This document shows, piece by piece, positions 32,638 to 41,902 of a stretch of 64,000 nucleotides of DNA. The first letter of the stretch is position 1; each line of letters opens with the position of its first letter. Source of the DNA: CAYQTE01 sp964420285 (GTDB taxonomy: Bacteria; Planctomycetota; Phycisphaerae; Tepidisphaerales; Tepidisphaeraceae); the NCBI GenBank assembly GCA_964420285.1, contig CAYQTE010000015.1, positions 19,436 to 83,435 of the forward strand, read 5' to 3'. Position numbers and translations under genes: made by a program. The notes beneath the pieces were generated by a model that saw only the letters and a list, made by a program, of their open reading frames with translations, was not told where the DNA came from and searched no databases.

Positions 32638-33531
32638 ATGGTGAGCACGAAAACGGGCTCGTTTGCCATCGGATACCGGCTCATCGGTTCGCCGTGGCAA
32701 CGCGATTTGTCGCGGGCGATCGAATTCGCGACTGCCAGCGGCTTTGAATGCCTTGACGTCGGCGCGGTCGATGCGCCGTCGCTGCGTTCGATTCGAGCCG
32801 CCGGGTTGGCGATCGGCTCGGCCGATCTGCCGGGGTTTGTCGGTGAACTCATCACGGCGGACCTGGCCAAACGCAAGCGTGCGGTCGATCGGGCCATCGA
32901 GTTCATAACGATGGCGGCGGCCGAAGGGGTGCGGCGGTTTTTCACGGTGTTGTTGCCCGATGATGTCGATGCCGATCGGGAAACGACGCTGGGGCAAATG
33001 GTCGAGGCCTATGGACCATTGTGCGAGGTTCTGACCAGGGCGGCGCCGGACGGGCGGATCGTCATCGAGGGTTATCCGGGTCGCGGCCCACAATACGCGG
33101 CGCTGGGGTGTACGCCGGAGAGCTTGCGGGCGATCTTCGCGCGGCTGCCGAACCAGCCTCTGGGGATCAATTTCGACCCATCGCACCTGGTTCGAATGGG
33201 GATCGACCCGGAGCGGTTCCTGCGAGAGTTCGGCGGGCGGGTCGGGCACGTTCACGCCAAGGATTGCCAACTACTGCCCGAGGGCGCTTATGAATTCGGG
33301 ATTCTCCAAAGTGCCACGCTGGCCCGGCCGCACGCCTGGGGCGGGCATGCCTGGCGGTATGTCATACCGGGCCATGGCCAGGTGCGGTGGCCGGCGATCC
33401 TGCAAATACTGGCGGACAATGGCTATCGCGGGTTTTTGAGCGTGGAACTGGAGGACGAGGAATTCAACGGCACCCCGGGGGGCGAGATGGCGGGGCTGAT
33501 CGCATCGCGCGACTATTTGGCGAGATTATGA
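32638..33531 (+). CDS. Sugar phosphate isomerase/epimerase (xylose isomerase-like TIM barrel)
   Basis: The ATG at 32638 follows ATAAGGAG and gives 297 residues. The protein has the AP-endonuclease-2/xylose-isomerase-like barrel with probable metal ligands in RIVIEGYPG, LGINFDPSHLVRMG, VGHVHAKDC and LSVELEDEEF. Members interconvert sugars or inositols, with substrates that vary widely. There is no signal peptide, so it acts in the cytoplasm. It could work on products of the nearby hydrolases, but that is conjecture. Confidence 0.85.
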   Translation: MVSTKTGSFAIGYRLIGSPWQRDLSRAIEFATASGFECLDVGAVDAPSLRSIRAAGLAIGSADLPGFVGELITADLAKRKRAVDRAIEFITMAAAEGVRRFFTVLLPDDVDADRETTLGQMVEAYGPLCEVLTRAAPDGRIVIEGYPGRGPQYAALGCTPESLRAIFARLPNQPLGINFDPSHLVRMGIDPERFLREFGGRVGHVHAKDCQLLPEGAYEFGILQSATLARPHAWGGHAWRYVIPGHGQVRWPAILQILADNGYRGFLSVELEDEEFNGTPGGEMAGLIASRDYLARL

Positions 33532-33663
33532 TCGTCACCAGACTACATATTTCAGCAAAATGGCGGAAATTCGGCCCGGCCGCCACTACGTGGGAATTTC
33601 CTGAGGAATTCGCGAGTTTGAGTGAATGCGACATTTCGTTCACTTTCAGGAGAGGCGCGACGG

Positions 33664-36336
33664 ATGGACACCCGGCGTGGGCGTGGCGGGAGTTTACTGA
33701 AGATTCTGTGTGTATGTGCGCTATGTGTTTTCGCGTGGCGCCTGGCACAAAATCTGCCTGCGGCCGACGATACCAGGACCGCCGCGGCCGGGAATCCGCA
33801 ACTGGGTCCGACAGACGCTGAAAAAGCCGCTGATTGGGCCACATTTCAAACCACCGTCCAGCCGTTTCTTACGTCACATTGCATCACCTGCCACGGCGAT
33901 AACATGCCCGAGGCGGAGTTGAGTTTGAACCATTTCAGCGATGCGGCCAGCCTGCAACATGGAACAGCAGCACTGGACAAGATGCTGAACATGCTGCGGA
34001 ACCGCAAGATGCCGCCCAAGGACGAAGTGCGGCCAACCGAGGATGAATATCGCCAGGTATCGGCCTGGCTGGATGCGTATACGACCAAGGCGGCGCTGTG
34101 GGCGCCCAAGAATCCCGGCCGGGTCACCCTGCACCGCCTCAACCGTCCTGAATACAACAACACGATTCGCGACCTTCTGGCGATCGATTTCAAGCCCGCC
34201 GATGCGTTCCCCATCGATGATGCGGGGTATGGTTTTGACAACAACGGCGATGTTCTGTCGATCGCGCCGGTGCTGATGGAAAAATACATCGACGCGGCGG
34301 GCCAGTCGCTGGACCGGGCCATATTCGCCGATCCGATCGTGCCCGCGCCCGTGAAGCACTGGGACGCGATGACCATGGCGGGCACAATTCCCACGTCCGA
34401 TCCCAAAACCAATGTCGTTGTGCTTCCCGGACCGTCCGGTCGAACCGTCGTCAACGGCCGGGTCTTCAACTACAACGGTGAAATCCACGCTGATTACAAT
34501 TTCCCCAAGGACGGGCAATACGTGCTTCGGCTGCGCGGCTACGGGCAGCAGCGGCCCATGGTTCAATTCAAGCTCGACGGGGTGAATGCCGGTGCGCCGA
34601 TCGCGGTCACCGAATCGCAGGCGGACATCAGCGTCTATGCGACTGCCAAACTTCGCGTGACGGCCGGCACGCATCAGGTCATGCTGGTATTTACCAATGG
34701 CGCAACCAAGGAGGAGTATGACGCGGCGCAGGCCAGGAACGCTGCCGCGGCAACACGGCCGGCAGCGGTCGCCGGCGCGGCCACTCAACCCAGTGCAGGC
34801 CAGGCGGCCGGTGCCGGTGGGGCGGCGGCAAACCCGGGGCGAGCGCGCGGTCCCGGTCAGGGTGTGGCCGGTGCTCAGGGCGGCCGAGCGGGCGCAGCCG
34901 GTCGCGCGGCTGGTCGTCCGCCCCGTGGCGGAACGCCCGGGGGCGCAGGTACCGGCAGACCGATGCTTGGCGTCGATTTTGTCGAAGTGGAAGGCCCGGA
35001 CGACATAACCCCCGAGCGCATGCCCGAGAGCTACCGCAAAGTAATGGTTGCCCAACCCTCGGCCACCGTGACCAAAGCGCAGGCGGCCGAGTTGATCATC
35101 CGCAACTTCGCCTCCAAGGCCTATCGGCGTCCCGTGGATGATGGGGAATTCAAGCGGCTGATGGGTCTCTGGTCGCAGCAGGATGCGGCCGGCGAGGCGT
35201 TCGAGGACAGCATTCACACCACGCTCCAGGCGGTGCTGGTTTCACCGTATTTCCTGTATCGCTACGAGCGCGATCCCGGTCCCAACGATCCCGGCGGCGT
35301 GCGTACCATCGATGAATACGAGCTGGCAAGCCGGCTTTCCTACTTCCTTTGGAGCAGCATGCCCGATGAGGAACTGCTCAAACTGGCCGGCGACGGGCAA
35401 CTCCGCGCCAATCTGCCGGCCCAGGTCAAGCGCATGATGGCCGACCCCAAGGCCTTTGCGATGGTCGAGAACTTCGCCGGCCAGTGGCTGCAATTGAGAC
35501 AGATGGCGACCGTCAGCCCCGATCCCAAGCGCTTTCCTGATTTTGATGAGCCGCTGCGGCAGGCCATGGTGAAGGAAACGCAGCTTTTCTTCTCGGCCGT
35601 GATGACCGAAGACCGTAGCGTGCTTGATTTCATCGATGCGAATTTCACATTCATGAACGCGCGGCTGGCAAAGCATTACGGCGTGAGCGGTGTGACCGGC
35701 GATCAATTCCGCCGCGTGGTCCTGTCGGGCGACGAGCGTGGCGGTCTGATCACGCAGGCGAGCATTCTGACGCTGACGTCTTACACCAATCGCACGTCGC
35801 CGGTGTTGCGAGGCAAATGGGTGCTGGAGAATCTGCTGGACGAGGCGCCGCCGCCGCCGCCGCCGGATGTGCCCAAGCTGGCGGAAACGGAGCAGGCTGA
35901 ATTGACCGGCACATTGCGTCAGCGCATGGAACAGCACCGGGCCAATCCCAATTGCGTGACATGTCATGCCCAGATGGACCCCATCGGATTTGGGCTGGAG
36001 AATTTCGATGCCATCGGCGCGTGGCGCATCCAGGATCTCAACAATGTGGCGATCGATTCGTCGGGCACGCTTCCCGACGGTACGGCGTTCCAGGGCGCCA
36101 AGGGACTTAAGCAGATACTCCTGGCCCAGAAGGATCAATTCTGCCGTTGCCTTGCCAATCGAATGACGACCTATGCGTTGGGCCGTGGAATGGAGTCCTA
36201 TGATAAGCCGATGCTCGATCAGATCGCGGCCGGTCTGAAGGAAAACGACTACAAGTTCTCGGCTCTGGTGATGCGGATCGTGCAGAGCGATGCATTCCAG
36301 AAGCGCGGCTCCAGTGGCTCCGACAACTCGAAATGA
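33664..36336 (+). CDS. Planctomycete cytochrome-like DUF1592/DUF1587/DUF1588/DUF1585 protein, copy 1
   Basis: The ATG at 33664 follows AGGAGA and gives 890 residues. A signal peptide or N-terminal anchor covers about residues 11-34. A cytochrome c-type motif CITCH lies at 73-77 with HGDNMPEAELSLNHF after it, followed by DUF1587 (LHRLNRPEYNNTIRDLLAID), a carbohydrate-binding-like segment, a long Ala/Gly/Arg linker (about 365-435), then DUF1595/DUF1592 (YRRPVDDGEFKRLM, SRLSYFLWSSMPDEEL), DUF1588 with a second CVTCH at about 764-768 and DUF1585. The protein should be exported. Its partner is the DUF1552 gene 8 bp downstream. The biochemical role of the family is not known. Confidence 0.9.
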   Translation: MDTRRGRGGSLLKILCVCALCVFAWRLAQNLPAADDTRTAAAGNPQLGPTDAEKAADWATFQTTVQPFLTSHCITCHGDNMPEAELSLNHFSDAASLQHGTAALDKMLNMLRNRKMPPKDEVRPTEDEYRQVSAWLDAYTTKAALWAPKNPGRVTLHRLNRPEYNNTIRDLLAIDFKPADAFPIDDAGYGFDNNGDVLSIAPVLMEKYIDAAGQSLDRAIFADPIVPAPVKHWDAMTMAGTIPTSDPKTNVVVLPGPSGRTVVNGRVFNYNGEIHADYNFPKDGQYVLRLRGYGQQRPMVQFKLDGVNAGAPIAVTESQADISVYATAKLRVTAGTHQVMLVFTNGATKEEYDAAQARNAAAATRPAAVAGAATQPSAGQAAGAGGAAANPGRARGPGQGVAGAQGGRAGAAGRAAGRPPRGGTPGGAGTGRPMLGVDFVEVEGPDDITPERMPESYRKVMVAQPSATVTKAQAAELIIRNFASKAYRRPVDDGEFKRLMGLWSQQDAAGEAFEDSIHTTLQAVLVSPYFLYRYERDPGPNDPGGVRTIDEYELASRLSYFLWSSMPDEELLKLAGDGQLRANLPAQVKRMMADPKAFAMVENFAGQWLQLRQMATVSPDPKRFPDFDEPLRQAMVKETQLFFSAVMTEDRSVLDFIDANFTFMNARLAKHYGVSGVTGDQFRRVVLSGDERGGLITQASILTLTSYTNRTSPVLRGKWVLENLLDEAPPPPPPDVPKLAETEQAELTGTLRQRMEQHRANPNCVTCHAQMDPIGFGLENFDAIGAWRIQDLNNVAIDSSGTLPDGTAFQGAKGLKQILLAQKDQFCRCLANRMTTYALGRGMESYDKPMLDQIAAGLKENDYKFSALVMRIVQSDAFQKRGSSGSDNSK

Positions 36337-36344
36337 GGTTGACA

Positions 36345-37724
36345 ATGCGAAGGATTTCCCGGCGAACGGTGTTGCGCGGCTTCGGTACGGCGATTGCCCT
36401 TCCCTGCCTCGAGGCCATGCTGCCGCGAATGTCGTTTGGCGCTGCCACCGCCGCGACCGTCCCCGGCCCCAAACGGCTCGCATGGCTGTATGTGCCCAAC
36501 GGTGTTGACATGGCCAGTTGGACGCCCGCTGCTTACGGCGCGGGGTATGCGCTCTCGCCGACGCTTCAGCCACTGGCGGCGTTCAAAGACAGATTCATGG
36601 TCATCAGCGGCATGGTGTGCCAGAAGGCCTTTGCCAACGGTGATGGCCCCGGCGACCACGCCCGTGCCCAGGCCGCTTATCTGACCGGTGTTCAACCGCG
36701 AAAGAGCGAAGGCTCGAATATCCATCTGGGCATTTCGGCCGATCAGGCGGCTGCGACGAAGATCGGGCATCTCACCAAGTTTCCGTCGCTGGAACTGGGT
36801 ATGGAGGAAGGCGCCCAGGGCCGTTGCGACAGCGGATACAGTTGCGCGTACCAGCACAATCTCGCGTGGCGGAACGAGACCACGCCGGTTGGAAAGGACT
36901 GCCTGCCGCAATCGGTCTTCGACCGGTTGTTCGGCAACGCCAATTCCGCCGAATCCGCCGAGGCGCGTGCCAAGGCCCAGGAGCGAAAGAAGAGCATTCT
37001 GGATTTCGTCCTGTCCGACGCCAAAAGCATGCAGAGCAGCGTCAGCGCCGCCGATCAGCGCAAGCTCGATGAATATCTCACGTCGATTCGCGAGATCGAG
37101 GTTCGGTTGAGCAAGTCCGCCGAGGGGCCCGAGATCAAGCCGCCGGCGGGCGCTGTCCGTCCGCCGGCCATCGACCTGAAGGGCGATACGAAGAAAGTCG
37201 GTGTCTCGACGTCGGCCTCGGATTATGACGTGCATCTTCCGCTGATGCTGGACATGATGGTTCTGGCGTTCCAGGCCGATCTCACCCGCATCATCACGCT
37301 TCCGTTTGCCGACGAGGAATCCAACCAGAGCTATCCGTGGGCGGATGCGCCAGTGCCGCACCACGGAACGTCGCACCACATGGGCGATCCCGCGAAGATC
37401 GCCTACCTCGCCAAGATCAACCTTTACCACATGAAATATGTCGCCCGTCTGCTGGAAAAATTGGACAAGATCAAGGAAGGCAACGGCTCGATCCTGGACA
37501 ATTCGCTGATTGCCTACGGCAGCGGAAACAGCGACGGCCAGCGGCATAACCACGACAATCTCCCGCTGCTGCTGATTGGCAAGGGCGGCGGCACGGTGAA
37601 CACCGGCCGGCACCTGCAGGCCGACGGCGTGCCGATCACCAATCTGTGGCTGTCGATGCTGGATCACGCCGGCGCGTCGTGGGACACGCTGGGCGACAGT
37701 TCAGGGAAGCTGAATATCTCGTAG
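36345..37724 (+). CDS. Tat-exported DUF1552 protein, copy 1
   Basis: The ATG at 36345 has GAGG eight bases upstream (an ATGA-overlapping ATG at 36333 is an alternative). The 459 residues start with a twin-arginine signal (SRRTVLRGFGTAIALP). The body has DUF1552 blocks: LAWLYVPNGVDMASWTP, NGDGPGDHARAQAAYLTG, GSNIHLGISADQAAA, and the histidine-rich HHGTSHHMGDP. It ends in SGNSDGQRHNHDNLPLLLIG. DUF1552 genes regularly follow DUF1592 genes in planctomycetes; together they are thought to form an exported complex of unknown activity. Confidence 0.9.
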   Translation: MRRISRRTVLRGFGTAIALPCLEAMLPRMSFGAATAATVPGPKRLAWLYVPNGVDMASWTPAAYGAGYALSPTLQPLAAFKDRFMVISGMVCQKAFANGDGPGDHARAQAAYLTGVQPRKSEGSNIHLGISADQAAATKIGHLTKFPSLELGMEEGAQGRCDSGYSCAYQHNLAWRNETTPVGKDCLPQSVFDRLFGNANSAESAEARAKAQERKKSILDFVLSDAKSMQSSVSAADQRKLDEYLTSIREIEVRLSKSAEGPEIKPPAGAVRPPAIDLKGDTKKVGVSTSASDYDVHLPLMLDMMVLAFQADLTRIITLPFADEESNQSYPWADAPVPHHGTSHHMGDPAKIAYLAKINLYHMKYVARLLEKLDKIKEGNGSILDNSLIAYGSGNSDGQRHNHDNLPLLLIGKGGGTVNTGRHLQADGVPITNLWLSMLDHAGASWDTLGDSSGKLNIS

Positions 37725-37783
37725 GAGGTCTGGTAGCGGCGATTGCTTATCCATGCACATCGCCGGACAGAAAGGGCAGTCCA

Positions 37784-40492
37784 ATGGGTCGGCGGCACAT
37801 CCGCACGTCGGGCGTACTGAAACTTCTGTGCGGCGCTGCGCTGGCTGCTTTCGCCTGGTGCCTGTCACAGAATCTGCCCGCCGCCGATGACGCCGCGCCG
37901 GCCGTGACGGACAAGCTGCCTTCGAGCGCATCGGAAATGACCCGGCCGGCGGGTTGGGCCGAATTCCAGAAGACTGTGCAGCCCTTTCTGGTTGCCCATT
38001 GCATAAGCTGCCACGGCGATGACATGCCCGAGGGGGAAGTCAGCCTTAACCATTTCAGCGATGCCAGCAGTCTTGCGCGGGGAACCCCGACGCTGGACAA
38101 GATGCTGACCATGCTGCGTTCGCGCAAGATGCCGCCCAAGGACGAGGCGCGGCCGACGGAGGACGAGTACGGCCAGGTTATCGCGTGGCTGGATGCCTAC
38201 ACGGTCCAGGCCGAGCTGGCAGCGCCCCCGAACCCGGGGCATGTGACGCTGCGCCGGCTCAACCGTGCGGAATACAACAATACGATTCACGATCTGCTGG
38301 GCATCGATCTGAACCCGGCCGACGCATTCCCGGTCGACGAGGCGGGTTATGGCTTCGACAACAACGGCGATGTTCTTTCGATGGCGCCGGTGTTGATGGA
38401 GAAATATCTCAACGCCGCGACGATATCGCTGGACAAGGCAATCCTGGTCGAGCCAGCCGTCCCACCGCCTCTTAAGCGATGGACCGATGTCGCAACACTG
38501 GATGGAACCGTGCCCAAATCGGACCCGGCCGGGCATTCGACCGAGGGCGGTCCCTTTAATCGCGCCATGCCCGACGGCCGCGTGTTCCCATACGGCGGTG
38601 AAATCTACGGCGATTACGTCTTCCCCAAGTCGGGAACCTATATCTTCCGAATTCGTGGTTACGGCACGCAAGGGGCGGCAACCAAGCAGCGGCCCAGCGT
38701 GGTGTTCAAGATCGACGGGCAGAATGTGGATCGCCCGCTCACCGTGCAGGATGATCAGCGCAACACGGCGGTCTATTCCACCAAGGCGGTCAGTATCGCG
38801 GCCGGCCCGCACAAGGTTACTTTGGCATTCCTCAACGGCGCGACCAGGGACGAATACGCGGCCGCAATGGCGCCCAAGCCCCCGACGACGAATCCCGCCG
38901 AAGCCGTGCCGGCGGGCAATGGCACCGGCGGCGGCGAGTTGGCGGCCGCCAATCCACAGCCCGCCAGGACAGCGACGACAACCGCTCCATCGGCGAATCC
39001 CGCTGTCGCCGGCGGCCAGCGGGGCGGCGCGGGTGCTGCTGGCGGCGCCAATGGACGAAATGGCGCCGGCGCGCGCGGCGCCAACGGCCGGGGCGGCGGA
39101 CCGCCACCGCCGGTCTTGTCGCCCACCGGGAAACCCACTCTCGGCGTTGTCTATTTCGAGGTCGAGGGACCGCAGGAAGTCAGCCTCGACCGCATGCCTG
39201 ACAGCTACAGGAAAGTATTCGTCGTGCTGCCCTCGGCCACAGTGTCCAAGGCACAAGCCGCGCGACAGATCATCACCAACTTTGCAACGCGAGCCTATCG
39301 CCGTCCCGTGCAGCCGGCGGAAGTCGATCGCCTCATGGCCTACTGGACGCAGATCGACAAGAGCGGCGAAACCTTCGATCGCAGCATCGACGCGGCCCTT
39401 CAGCCGGTTCTCGTGTCGCCCAATTTCCTCTATCGCGTCGAGGCCGATCCAGGCCCATCCGATCCCGGCGGAATACGGACGCTCAGCGAATACGAACTGG
39501 CCAGCCGGCTGTCCTATTTCCTCTGGAGCAGCATGCCGGATGACGAGCTCTTCAAGCTCGCCGGCGAAGGTCAGCTCCGCGCCAATCTTCCGGCCCAGGT
39601 GAAGCGCATGATGGCCGACCCGAAGGCCTTTGCGATGGTCGAGAACTTTGCGGGCCAGTGGCTGCAACTGCGGCAGATGGCCAACGTCGTGCCTGATCCC
39701 ACCCGATTTCCGGAGTTCAACGAGTCGCTTCGCGCCGACATGATCAAGGAGACGCAGCTCTTCTTCTCCGCCATCATGACCGAAGACCGCAGCGTGCTCG
39801 ATTTCATCGACGCGAATTTCACTTTTTTGAACGAGCGGCTGGCGAAGCATTACGGTATGACCGGCATCACTGGCGATCAATTCCGCCGTGTGACGCTGGC
39901 GGGCGATCAGCGCGGCGGCCTGATCACGCAGGCGAGCATTCTCACGATCACGTCCTATTCCAATCGCACGTCGCCGGTGCAGCGAGGCAAATGGGTGCTG
40001 GAGAACCTGCTGGACGAGGCGCCGCCGCCTCCGCCGCCGGATGTGCCCAAGCTCGCCGAAACCGCGCAGGCGGAATTGACCGGCACGCTGCGCCAGCGCA
40101 TGGAACAGCATCGGACCAATCCCAATTGCGTATCGTGTCATTCGCAGATGGACCCGATCGGGTTCGGGCTGGAAAATTTCGACGCCGTCGGCGCCTGGCG
40201 CATCAGCGATCTCAACAACGTGGCTATCGACGCCTCGGGCACGCTTCCCGACGGTTCAACATTCGTCGGTGCTCCGGGGCTTAAGAAAATCCTGCTGGCA
40301 CAGAAGGATCAGTTCTGCAGATGTCTGGCCGATCGCATGATGACCTTCGCGCTGGGCCGGGGGATGGAAAAATACGATAAGCCGATGATCGATCAGATCG
40401 CGGCCGGTTTGAAGGACAAGGATTACAAGTTCTCCGCCCTGGTCATGCAGGTGGTGGAGAGTGATGCGTTCCAGAAACGTGGCTCGAAATGA
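37784..40492 (+). CDS. Planctomycete cytochrome-like DUF1592 protein, copy 2
   Basis: The ATG at 37784 follows AAAGGG and gives 902 residues. Its domains run in the same order as in copy 1: N-terminal signal, CISCH haem-type motif, LRRLNRAEYNNTIHDLLGID, an Ala/Gly/Arg-rich linker (differing in sequence), and DUF1592/1588/1585 with CVSCH. Long stretches of the C-terminal half are nearly identical to copy 1 (for example VKRMMADPKAFAMVENFAGQ). The linker and N-terminal signal are more diverged. The gene lies 59 bp after the first DUF1552 gene and 8 bp before the second, so the pair duplicated as a unit. Confidence 0.9.
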   Translation: MGRRHIRTSGVLKLLCGAALAAFAWCLSQNLPAADDAAPAVTDKLPSSASEMTRPAGWAEFQKTVQPFLVAHCISCHGDDMPEGEVSLNHFSDASSLARGTPTLDKMLTMLRSRKMPPKDEARPTEDEYGQVIAWLDAYTVQAELAAPPNPGHVTLRRLNRAEYNNTIHDLLGIDLNPADAFPVDEAGYGFDNNGDVLSMAPVLMEKYLNAATISLDKAILVEPAVPPPLKRWTDVATLDGTVPKSDPAGHSTEGGPFNRAMPDGRVFPYGGEIYGDYVFPKSGTYIFRIRGYGTQGAATKQRPSVVFKIDGQNVDRPLTVQDDQRNTAVYSTKAVSIAAGPHKVTLAFLNGATRDEYAAAMAPKPPTTNPAEAVPAGNGTGGGELAAANPQPARTATTTAPSANPAVAGGQRGGAGAAGGANGRNGAGARGANGRGGGPPPPVLSPTGKPTLGVVYFEVEGPQEVSLDRMPDSYRKVFVVLPSATVSKAQAARQIITNFATRAYRRPVQPAEVDRLMAYWTQIDKSGETFDRSIDAALQPVLVSPNFLYRVEADPGPSDPGGIRTLSEYELASRLSYFLWSSMPDDELFKLAGEGQLRANLPAQVKRMMADPKAFAMVENFAGQWLQLRQMANVVPDPTRFPEFNESLRADMIKETQLFFSAIMTEDRSVLDFIDANFTFLNERLAKHYGMTGITGDQFRRVTLAGDQRGGLITQASILTITSYSNRTSPVQRGKWVLENLLDEAPPPPPPDVPKLAETAQAELTGTLRQRMEQHRTNPNCVSCHSQMDPIGFGLENFDAVGAWRISDLNNVAIDASGTLPDGSTFVGAPGLKKILLAQKDQFCRCLADRMMTFALGRGMEKYDKPMIDQIAAGLKDKDYKFSALVMQVVESDAFQKRGSK

Positions 40493-40500
40493 GGTGAGCG

Positions 40501-41856
40501 ATGCGGACGATTACACGGCGAACAGCGTTGCGCGGTCTCGGAACCGCTTTGGCCCTTCCCTGGCTGGAAGCGATGATTCCCAAAGGCGCTGCGATGGGCG
40601 CGACCGCGACGGTGGCAAAGGCGGCGGCCGGTCCGCGCCGCGTCGCCTGGCTTTACGTGCCCAACGGCATTCACATGCCCAACTGGACGCCGACGACCGT
40701 GGGCGCCGATTATGCCCTGACCCCGACGCTCCAGACCCTCGCCCAATTCAAACAGAAGATGCTGGTCTTCACCGGCCTGATCTGCGACAAGGCCAACGCC
40801 AACGGCGACGGACCCGGCGACCACGCCCGGGCCATGTCGGCGTATCTGACCGGCGCGCAGCCTCGCAAGACCGGCGGCGCCAACATCAAGGTCGGCATGT
40901 CCGCCGATCAGGTCATCGCCGAACGGATCGGCCAGATGACCAAGTTCCCGTCGCTGGAACTGGGCATTGAAGAAGGCAAGCAGGTGGGTCAGTGCGACAG
41001 CGGATACAGTTGTGCCTACTCGCACAATATTGCCTGGCACAGCGACACGACGCCGGTCATCAAGGACTGCAATCCGCAATCGGTCTTTGACCGTCTGTTC
41101 GGCAATAATGATCCGCGCGAATCCGCCGAAGCCCGGGCTACGCGCGAGGCCCGGCGCAAGAGCGTGCTCGATTTTGTGCTTGACGATGCCCATACGCTGC
41201 AGAATCAGATCGGCGCCAGCGACAAACGCAAGGTCGATGAGTACATGGATTCCATCCGCGAGATTGAAACCCGCCTGGCGCGCACCGCGCAGGAACCGCC
41301 GGCGCCGCTTCCGGAGGGCGCGGTCCGGCCCGGCGGCGTCCCACGTGAATATCCCGATCACGTCACGCTCATGTGCGACATGCTGGTGCTGGCTTTTCAG
41401 GGCGATCTCACTCGTGTCGCGACTTTCCCCTTCGCCAGCGAAGCCAGCAATCAAAATTATCCCTGGGCCGGCGCCGACGTCCCCCATCACGGCACCAGCC
41501 ATCACATGGGCGACCCCGCCAAGCAGGCGCTGCTGGCGAAAATCAACGTCTTCCACCTGCAAAAGTTCGCCTATCTGCTCGACAAACTCGACAAGATCCA
41601 GGAAGGCAACGGCTCGATCCTCGACAATTCGCTCATCGCCTACGGAAGCGGCAACAGCGACGGCCAGCGCCACAACCATGACAATCTCCCGGTTATTCTG
41701 CTGGGCAAAGGCGGCGGAACCGTCAACACCGGCCGGCATGTCAAGTTCGACAGCGACGATGTCCCGGTCACCAATCTCTGGCTGGCGATGATGGAGCATG
41801 TCGGCGTGAATCGCCCCAGTTTCGGTGACAGCAACGGCAAGGTGCAGCTCTCCTGA
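40501..41856 (+). CDS. Tat-exported DUF1552 protein, copy 2
   Basis: The 451-residue protein begins with a twin-arginine signal (TRRTALRGLGTALALPWLE) and carries the same DUF1552 blocks as copy 1, including NGDGPGDHARAMSAYLTGAQ, PHHGTSHHMGDPAKQA and SGNSDGQRHNHDNLPVILLG. GAGGTGAGCG before the ATG is a plausible ribosome site. The two copies differ mostly in the central region around residues 180-300. Together with the upstream DUF1592 gene it forms the second pair of the operon. Confidence 0.9.
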   Translation: MRTITRRTALRGLGTALALPWLEAMIPKGAAMGATATVAKAAAGPRRVAWLYVPNGIHMPNWTPTTVGADYALTPTLQTLAQFKQKMLVFTGLICDKANANGDGPGDHARAMSAYLTGAQPRKTGGANIKVGMSADQVIAERIGQMTKFPSLELGIEEGKQVGQCDSGYSCAYSHNIAWHSDTTPVIKDCNPQSVFDRLFGNNDPRESAEARATREARRKSVLDFVLDDAHTLQNQIGASDKRKVDEYMDSIREIETRLARTAQEPPAPLPEGAVRPGGVPREYPDHVTLMCDMLVLAFQGDLTRVATFPFASEASNQNYPWAGADVPHHGTSHHMGDPAKQALLAKINVFHLQKFAYLLDKLDKIQEGNGSILDNSLIAYGSGNSDGQRHNHDNLPVILLGKGGGTVNTGRHVKFDSDDVPVTNLWLAMMEHVGVNRPSFGDSNGKVQLS

Positions 41857-41902
41857 TCCGGGCAGCGCCAAACGGCCATCGGAAAAAATTGGAGTCAGTC
41901 TC